From: Gammaproteobacteria bacterium
Lineage (GTDB): Bacteria > Pseudomonadota > Gammaproteobacteria > Acidiferrobacterales > SZUA-150
Length of the DNA: 20,394 nucleotides
Assembly: GCA_029880755.1 (NCBI GenBank)
Contig: JAOUNW010000015.1
Span: 1-20,394, forward strand
Direction of reading: 5' to 3'
Shown here piece after piece: positions 15,567 to 20,394 of the stretch. The number at the start of each line of letters is the position of its first letter. Within the stretch, counting starts at the first letter, position 1. The translations under genes and the position numbers were made by a program. The notes under the pieces are model-generated. The model did no database searches. It saw only the letters and a list, made by a program, of their open reading frames with translations, and was not told the origin of the DNA.

Positions 15567-16084
15567 CCACAAAAAAAATTGTTCTGGTGCTGGCGCTTTT
15601 GTCGGCAATCCATCTGGGGCTTTATATCGTCGTCCGGCAACTGGATAACCCACTTACCCATGCACCTAATGTTGAATTTACCTTTCTGGGTGGTACCAAA
15701 AAAAACATGGCTGATTTTAATTCCGGTCCAACGCTTGTGGTATTTTGGGCTACCAGCTGCAAGACCTGTGTCGCGGAAGTGCCTCACCTCATTGAACTAT
15801 ATAGGGAGATGCACTCGCAAGGACTGGAGATTATAGGAGTCGCTATGCCCTACGATCCACCGGCAAACGTGCTAACCTATGCCGAGCGTATGTCCATTCC
15901 ATATCCTATATCACTCGACATAGACGCAAGCGTGACTCATGCCTTTGATCAGGTTGATGTAACACCAACGACTTTTCTGGTATCGGCAGCCGGTCGCATT
16001 GAAATGCATCACTTTGGTAAACTCGACATGAAAAAACTTCGGCAACAGATTGCCGGTTTAATTACGCAAAAAATAGACAACTAA
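15563..16084 (+). CDS. Membrane-anchored TlpA/ResA-like thioredoxin-fold protein
   Basis: 173 residues. One N-terminal hydrophobic helix (about 5-24) preceded by KK is a signal anchor, placing the domain in the periplasm. FWATSCKTC (61-69) gives the redox pair Cys66-Cys69, and VTPTTFLV holds the cis-proline Pro135, so it is a redox-active thioredoxin fold of the TlpA/ResA type. Such proteins reduce apocytochrome c or copper-chaperone thiols. Which target applies here is unknown. Its ATGA overlap with hemW and 15-base spacing to hemJ make a heme or cytochrome role plausible. No CcmG-specific features stand out. Confidence 0.88.
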   Translation: MTTKKIVLVLALLSAIHLGLYIVVRQLDNPLTHAPNVEFTFLGGTKKNMADFNSGPTLVVFWATSCKTCVAEVPHLIELYREMHSQGLEIIGVAMPYDPPANVLTYAERMSIPYPISLDIDASVTHAFDQVDVTPTTFLVSAAGRIEMHHFGKLDMKKLRQQIAGLITQKIDN

Positions 16085-16099
16085 CACGGTAATCCCCCT

Positions 16100-16513
16100 A
16101 TGCTCTGGATTAAATCATTACATATCATTTTTATGGTGACCTGGTTTGCAGGACTATTCTATCTTCCGCGCCTGTTTGTCTATCATGCCATGAGCGCAGA
16201 CAGCATCAGCATTGAACGATTCAAGATTATGGAGCGAAAACTGTTTTTCGGCATCATGACCCCGGGGGCTGTGCTGACAATCGTATTTGGAGTCTGGCTA
16301 TGGATGGGTTATGGATTCAATGGACTCTGGCTGCATATAAAGTTGGGGCTTGTGTTGGTATTGATACTTTATCACGCTTATTGCGGCAAACTGCTAATAG
16401 ACTTCAAGCATGACCGCAATTCCCATGGACATGTATTTTACCGTTGGCTCAATGAAGTGCCGGTAATATTCCTAGCAGCAATCATTATTCTTGTTGAGTT
16501 ACAACCGGTTTAA
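16100..16513 (+). CDS. hemJ: Protoporphyrinogen IX oxidase HemJ (CopD-like membrane protein)
   Basis: Four-helix inner-membrane protein that oxidises protoporphyrinogen IX to protoporphyrin IX, the penultimate step of heme synthesis, in bacteria that lack HemG and HemY. 137 residues, close to the family's ~140. Conserved KSLHIIFMVTWFAGLFYLPR gives His8 and Arg24; WLHIKLGL gives Lys81; RWLNEVPVIFLAAIIILV is the typical last helix. It follows the thioredoxin-like gene by 15 bases and faces priA across a 20-base gap that shows no hairpin. Assignment to HemJ rather than a generic CopD protein rests on the N-terminal signature and length. Confidence 0.9.
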   Translation: MLWIKSLHIIFMVTWFAGLFYLPRLFVYHAMSADSISIERFKIMERKLFFGIMTPGAVLTIVFGVWLWMGYGFNGLWLHIKLGLVLVLILYHAYCGKLLIDFKHDRNSHGHVFYRWLNEVPVIFLAAIIILVELQPV

Positions 16514-16533
16514 TAATTACGTCTCCTCAACAT

Positions 16534-18741
16534 CTAATATAAATCAATGGGGTCGCGATCCAGACTCCAACGCGCGCGCTTACCCAGTTTTGATTGCTCC
16601 AGCAGCGGTAGCCACAACTGGAGAAACTGGTGCATGGTTTTTCTTTGGCTTGTCTGTATCAGCACCTGGACCCGATAACGCCCAGCCCGGCGCTCCATGG
16701 GTGACGGCATGGGGTCCGTAATTTGCACGCCTTTCACGACCGCATGTTTCCGGGCAAGCATGACCGCCTCTTCCGCAAAATGCTGTGCCTGTGATTGTTG
16801 CGGGGTTTCCACCCTAAGCAGGGATAAATAGGTAAACGGTGGGAATTCACCAGCCTTTCTCTCCTCCAGCATGCTGTTAGCAAATTCAAGATAGTCGTGA
16901 CGCTTCAGGGCACGAAACAAAGCATGATCCGGGTGATAGGTTTGCACCAGCACCTGTCCGGGTTTATCGCCTCGCCCGGCCCGGCCACTTACCTGCATCA
17001 CCTGCTGAAACATATACTCCGGCGCCCGAAAATCCAGACTGTATAACCCCTGATCCACATTCAAGATTCCCACCAGCGTTACCTGGGGAAAATCATGGCC
17101 CTTGGACAGCATCTGGGTGCCTACCATGATGTCCGCCTCCCCCTGGTTAACCTGATTCAGTATCTGTTCCAGCGCACCTTTCTTGCGAGTGCTGTCACGG
17201 TCAATGCGCACAACACGCGCCTGAGGAAAATATTTTTTTAATGTCGTTTCAATGCGTTCGGTGCCTTCACCGAGCGGTTTCATGTCAGTTGATTCACATT
17301 TGGGGCAAACAGTAATGGTCGGAACATCGGCACCACAATGATGGCAGCGCAAACGCTGTCTGTTCTTGTGATATGTCAATCTGGCATCACAACGACGACA
17401 GGAGGCGACCCAGCCACAGCTATGACACAGATATGCCGGTGAAAAGCCGCGCCGGTTAAGGAACAAGAGCACTTGTTCCATTTTTGCCAGACGATCTTTG
17501 ATTCCGTCCAGCAAGGCCGGTGACAAACCATTGGTAGCCACCATACGCCTCAGGTCCAAACAATGAATATCAGGAAATTTTGCTGACCCGGTGCGCTCGG
17601 GCAATGCCAACAATTCGTAATGACCCTTTTCAGCATTATTAACACTTTCCAGAGAAGGGGTCGCTGAACCCAGCACTATGGGGACACCAGTATTTCTTGC
17701 ACGCATTACAGCAATATCACGGGCATGATACCGAAACCCGTCCTGTTGCTTATAAGAGGCATCATGCTCTTCATCGACAATAATCAGCCCCAAATCCGGG
17801 ATAGGTACCATGACTGCAGAACGTGTGCCCAAAATCACTCGTGCTTTGCCATTTTTACTGTATAGCCAGGCCTGCATACGCTGTTCCGGACTCAAGCCTG
17901 AATGAATTACGGTTACCGGCGCAGATAATCGGGTCTGAAAACGTTGCACCAGTTGCGGCGTCAGGGAAATCTCCGGCACCATGACCAATACCTGTCGGGA
18001 ATTGTTTACGGCCTCCTCAATCAAATGCAAATACACCTCGGTCTTGCCGCTGCCTGTGACACCGTAAAGGAGAAAACATTGGTAAGCCGATAACGCGCTC
18101 TTTACTGCCTCAACGGCCCGTTGCTGGTCCGGGTTCAACACAGGACCTGTCGAGGGATTGTTATTGCCTTCTGGCCCGGCAGGCTCAAGGTCACACTGCT
18201 CAACCCAGCCGTGTTCCTGGAGGCGTGTAATGGCCTTGCGCCAGCTGGTAGACAACTCAGCCAGTCCTTTTGCACTCATACCAGCCGGCAGCCTGGAAAG
18301 CGCAGACAGTATTTTCCGCTGTACCGGCGAGCGCCTCAGTAACGCGCTATCAGCCCCGGCGCCCGTGCTTGTAATGCGCCAGACACTGACCGGTTCCAGC
18401 CTTGCCGGGCGCGCCTGACGCAAAAATACAGGCAAGGCGCTATGCAATACTTCGCCGACAGGGTGTTGATAATAATCCGCTGCCCACAACAAAAGCTGGA
18501 GTATATCTGCGGAAAACGCGGGATCAGTATCCAGCACCTCAGCAACTGACTTTAACTTACCTATTGGCACATCGCTGGTATCTGCAACAGCCAGCAACAC
18601 GCCTGTTACCAGACGCCCAGCGAAGGGCACCCGCAATCGCGTCCCTGGCCCGGGCACATCTGTTTTTGTATCGGCCAAATAGTCAAAAACGCGTCGCACA
18701 GGCACTGGAACGGCGACACGGAAAATAATGGAAACGGGCAT
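16534..18741 (-). CDS. priA: Primosomal protein N' (replication restart helicase PriA)
   Basis: Recognises repaired or stalled forks and loads the replisome through PriB/DnaT or PriC and DnaC. 735 residues, matching E. coli (732). Order: N-terminal DNA-binding domain (RVAVPVPVRRVFDYL), winged-helix region, helicase with Walker A GVTGSGKT (227-234), DEEH box (323-326), GSATPSLES, and a zinc module with eight cysteines (439, 442, 448, 451, 466, 469, 479, 482) inserted in the second helicase lobe. It closes with GTQMLSKGHDFP and QVSGRAGRG. All features for activity are present. ATG at 18741 without a strong ribosome site. Convergent with hemJ. The 625-base region upstream contains DnaA-box-like sequences. 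Confidence 0.97.
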   Translation of the reverse strand: MPVSIIFRVAVPVPVRRVFDYLADTKTDVPGPGTRLRVPFAGRLVTGVLLAVADTSDVPIGKLKSVAEVLDTDPAFSADILQLLLWAADYYQHPVGEVLHSALPVFLRQARPARLEPVSVWRITSTGAGADSALLRRSPVQRKILSALSRLPAGMSAKGLAELSTSWRKAITRLQEHGWVEQCDLEPAGPEGNNNPSTGPVLNPDQQRAVEAVKSALSAYQCFLLYGVTGSGKTEVYLHLIEEAVNNSRQVLVMVPEISLTPQLVQRFQTRLSAPVTVIHSGLSPEQRMQAWLYSKNGKARVILGTRSAVMVPIPDLGLIIVDEEHDASYKQQDGFRYHARDIAVMRARNTGVPIVLGSATPSLESVNNAEKGHYELLALPERTGSAKFPDIHCLDLRRMVATNGLSPALLDGIKDRLAKMEQVLLFLNRRGFSPAYLCHSCGWVASCRRCDARLTYHKNRQRLRCHHCGADVPTITVCPKCESTDMKPLGEGTERIETTLKKYFPQARVVRIDRDSTRKKGALEQILNQVNQGEADIMVGTQMLSKGHDFPQVTLVGILNVDQGLYSLDFRAPEYMFQQVMQVSGRAGRGDKPGQVLVQTYHPDHALFRALKRHDYLEFANSMLEERKAGEFPPFTYLSLLRVETPQQSQAQHFAEEAVMLARKHAVVKGVQITDPMPSPMERRAGRYRVQVLIQTSQRKTMHQFLQLWLPLLEQSKLGKRARWSLDRDPIDLY

Positions 18742-18894
18742 GGGGCAAACTTTATCACAGCACTCTGCGCAACATCGCTAACCAAAATTTTTTTGGGTTT
18801 ATTGTGAAACCTAAACGTTCCACACTCACAAAAAACTCAACAAAGCGAGGTAAGCCACTGTTAATTTTAAAGATCGTAAGTTACTCACAGAAGC

Positions 18895-18903
18895 TGTGGA
18901 TAA
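18895..18903 (-). promoter_or_regulatory. Perfect DnaA box
   Basis: TGTGGATAA on the plus strand is the exact complement of TTATCCACA. It sits in CTGTGGATAAC, surrounded by AT-rich sequence and 23 bases after a GATC (18872). TTACTCACA at 18881-18889 is one mismatch from TTATNCACA on the other strand. This could be a DnaA regulatory site for priA or part of a larger DnaA-binding region. Confidence 0.5.
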
Positions 18904-19084
18904 CTTTGTTAATTATTAACCTCCGCCATCCCAAATGCGGCCTATTTATTTAACTTTTGTTACATTGCTGAAAATTTAGGCGAGTGATATTTTTGTTAAA
19001 AATCGGTAGGTTACATATAAATTCCAATACGAATCGCAGGTGCCCCGAACCCAAGTAAGGGATTGTTCCGACATGTGCCGTATT

Positions 19085-19093
19085 TGTGCATAA
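19085..19093 (-). promoter_or_regulatory. Relaxed DnaA box
   Basis: TGTGCATAA on the plus strand complements TTATGCACA, which fits the relaxed consensus TTATNCACA. Same orientation as the perfect box, 190 bases away. On its own such a match can be chance. Confidence 0.3.
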
Positions 19094-19171
19094 CTTGCGG
19101 GAGCAGCAAATTTGTCTCCGGCTGTCAACACCTCTTTATGTATTTTTAGAATAGACATAGTTTGGGATTTG

Positions 19172-19196
19172 CACTGATCATTTCTTTTTTTCAGTG
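19172..19196. repeat. Inverted repeat CACTGA-N13-TCAGTG
   Basis: Six-base arms at 19172-19177 and 19191-19196 around a T-rich spacer, just upstream of the doxX promoter-like element. It could be a regulator site or a weak hairpin; the A/G-rich run that follows is not a T-tract, so it is not a plus-strand terminator. Confidence 0.35.
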
Positions 19197-19213
19197 ATTT
19201 AAAAAAGGGGGTG

Positions 19214-19254
19214 TTTACACATTTTATGAGTGTTTGCGATAACAAAAACTATCG
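19214..19254 (+). promoter_or_regulatory. Candidate doxX promoter with overlapping palindrome
   Basis: TTTACA (-35, five of six, 19214-19219), 18 bases, GATAAC (-10, four of six, 19238-19243). The -10 lies within CGATA-N8-TATCG (19237-19254), an exact inverted repeat at a position where a repressor would block polymerase. The leader to doxX would be about 115 bases. It resembles an OxyR half-pattern but the spacing is one base short. The regulator is unknown. Confidence 0.35.
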
Positions 19255-19366
19255 ACAATTACAAAACAAAGGGGTACATCTTCGATTGTCCCAACTGCGC
19301 TGCATACAAATAGGCAATTGGATGGTTTCCCAGTGAGTCCTTAACTAATGGTATTAGGAGCTACTT

Positions 19367-19783
19367 ATGAACCTACTCTGCACTCTCGCCAAGCAATTTG
19401 GACCCTTGATGGGCCGTATCTTGCTGGCTGTTATTTTTGTTCTGGCGGGCTTTAACAAGATTACTGGATTTGCCGGTACTGCCGGCTACATGGCCAGCAA
19501 GGGGCTGCCCATGGCCGACGTCCTGCTGGTTCTGACAATTATTATTGAGCTCGGGGGAGGATTGTTGATCATTGTGGGTTGGCAGGCACGCTGGGCTGCC
19601 GCCGCGCTATTTTTGTTTATGATCCCCGTGACACTGGTCTTTCATAACTTCTGGGCCGTAGAAGCCGCGCAACAAACCCTGGAGCGAATCATGTTTATGA
19701 AGAATCTGGCGATCATGGGCGGCATGCTCTACATCGTCGCCCACGGTTCAGGACCCTATAGCATGGGAAAAGACAAATGCTAA
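19367..19783 (+). CDS. DoxX family membrane protein
   Basis: 138 residues with four hydrophobic segments at about 14-30, 50-70, 75-93 and 108-125, the DoxX/DoxD-like four-helix topology. MGRILLAVIFVLAGFNKITGF (start of helix 1) and ERIMFMKNLAIMGGML are strongly typical of the family. The biochemical role is poorly defined: members have been linked to thiosulfate:quinone oxidoreductase in archaea and to oxidative-stress membrane complexes in mycobacteria. Neither can be inferred here. The ATG at 19367 has AGGAG six bases upstream, a strong site. A putative promoter with palindrome lies upstream. Downstream, 96 bases without a clear hairpin lead to the fructosamine-kinase gene. Confidence 0.9.
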   Translation: MNLLCTLAKQFGPLMGRILLAVIFVLAGFNKITGFAGTAGYMASKGLPMADVLLVLTIIIELGGGLLIIVGWQARWAAAALFLFMIPVTLVFHNFWAVEAAQQTLERIMFMKNLAIMGGMLYIVAHGSGPYSMGKDKC

Positions 19784-19879
19784 TCTGGCGCCTGAACACA
19801 TCATCCGGCAGTTGCAGATATTTAAACATAAACACCGGATTCGCCAAGACTAGCGTAATAACCACTTACCAAGATAACA

Positions 19880-20394
19880 ATGCCAAACTGGCCTGATCTC
19901 GAAAATGAGATAAGCGCCCACACTGGTATCGATTTTTCCGGGAGTCGGCAACGACCCCTGGGTGGCGGCTGCATTAACGATACCTACGAAATCAGCAACG
20001 ACAGACACCACTTTTTTATAAAACTCAGCACGCGGGATCAGTCGGATATGTTTTCCGCCGAAGCAGCCGGCCTCAATGAAATACTCGAGTCTTCATCGGT
20101 GCGCGCACCCAAGCCGATCTGCTGGGGAAATAACAGCACAAACTCTTATATTGTGATGGAGTACATAGATCTGGGATCAGGCACAGCTGATACCCCGGTC
20201 ACACTGGGACACCAGCTTGCCAAAATGCATCGAACAACGTCTGCACAGTTCGGCTGGTACCGAAACAATACCATTGGCTCCACTCCCCAACCCAATGACT
20301 GGACACAAAGCTGGATCGAGTTTTACCGCAAACATCGATTAGGCTTTCAATTTTCGTTGGCCGAGCACTCAGGTTGCGGAAGTAGCCTGCTAAA
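19880..20394 (+). CDS. Fructosamine kinase family protein, 3'-truncated by window edge
   Basis: I read this frame from ATG 19880 to the window end, 171 codons without a stop; the family is usually about 290 residues, so roughly 40% is missing. Features: PLGGGCINDTYEI (Gly-rich ATP loop), FFIKLS with the ATP-anchoring Lys48, MFSAEAAGLNEI (alpha-C Glu), YIVMEYID (hinge), GHQLAKMHR, and FGWYRNNTIGSTPQPN followed by FYRKHRLGFQF, the most diagnostic stretch. It is related to E. coli YniA and human FN3K, which phosphorylate protein-bound ketoamines or ribulosamines so that the sugar is lost. The catalytic Asp loop lies beyond the edge and cannot be checked. The ribosome site is weak. Confidence 0.92.
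   Translation, partial: MPNWPDLENEISAHTGIDFSGSRQRPLGGGCINDTYEISNDRHHFFIKLSTRDQSDMFSAEAAGLNEILESSSVRAPKPICWGNNSTNSYIVMEYIDLGSGTADTPVTLGHQLAKMHRTTSAQFGWYRNNTIGSTPQPNDWTQSWIEFYRKHRLGFQFSLAEHSGCGSSLL

Larger units (their letters stand above)
18742..19366. other. AT-rich intergenic region between priA and doxX
   Basis: No convincing gene in 625 bases flanked by divergent priA and doxX. It is clearly richer in A and T than the neighbouring coding sequence. Contents seen: an AT hairpin CCAAAA-TTT-TTTTGG (18782-18796), TTAATTTTAA and TTAATTATTAA tracts, a perfect DnaA box and a relaxed one, the inverted repeat CACTGA...TCAGTG (19172-19196), and a promoter-like element with a palindrome before doxX. 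An open 89-codon frame on the minus strand (18976-19245) has no ribosome site and no recognised similarity. Confidence 0.6.

Noticed and set aside
18976..19245. 89-codon open frame on the minus strand upstream of priA
   Set aside because: No ribosome binding site, no recognisable domain, composition of non-coding AT-rich DNA, and it overlaps sites that look regulatory. A small internal ATG version near 19160 also lacks a ribosome site.
19237..19254. OxyR binding site before doxX
   Set aside because: The ATA...CTAT halves are one base too close and a second OxyR motif at the required distance is missing.
18742..19366. Chromosomal replication origin
   Set aside because: Only one perfect DnaA box, no clear tandem AT 13-mers, no dnaA/dnaN/gidA nearby. 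Kept only as a DnaA-site observation.

Overview
The window reads as chromosomal core sequence of a gammaproteobacterium. Protein similarity to Escherichia coli/Pseudomonas families is high throughout, the ubiC-ubiA pair and the rpoZ-spoT block are gammaproteobacterial, and the Ser/Thr kinase-PP2C-rph-rdgB-hemW order is one I associate with beta/gamma lineages outside the enterics. Base composition is moderate. GTG and TTG starts are frequent. I cannot name the genus. No phage, insertion sequence, tRNA, rRNA or CRISPR array was seen.

Left part (1-9919, all minus strand). Read in the direction of transcription: yicC and gmk overlap and end in a small intrinsic terminator that covers the gmk stop codon. 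A new unit follows: rpoZ, spoT (whose start lies inside rpoZ), ridA, recG, ubiC, ubiA, a cupin protein, a YibF-like glutathione transferase and aroE, which runs off the left edge. The block joins nucleotide and alarmone metabolism (gmk, rpoZ, spoT), repair (recG), damage control (ridA), ubiquinone entry (ubiC, ubiA) and the shikimate pathway (aroE). The last two are linked because chorismate is the UbiC substrate.

Middle (9920-13509, plus strand). Diverging from yicC are a soluble Ser/Thr protein kinase with an HLD instead of HRD catalytic loop and a PP2C phosphatase with a lysine/proline-rich tail. Then come rph (RNase PH) and rdgB (non-canonical NTP pyrophosphatase).

Right part (13510-20394). 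A minus-strand gene for an unnamed 190-residue helical protein carries a CheZ-like D-x3-Q signature and an acidic C-terminus ending in Phe. Diverging from it is a run of hemW, a membrane-tethered thioredoxin-like protein and hemJ, apparently serving heme synthesis. priA faces them on the minus strand. A 625-base AT-rich non-coding stretch follows, with a perfect DnaA box, a relaxed one, and a palindrome over the likely doxX promoter. Then come doxX and a 3'-truncated fructosamine-kinase family gene.

Most genes are ordinary housekeeping. The points most worth a second look are the CheZ-like protein, the kinase/phosphatase pair, the rpoZ/spoT coding overlap, the hairpin at the spoT stop, and the DnaA-box-bearing region upstream of priA.
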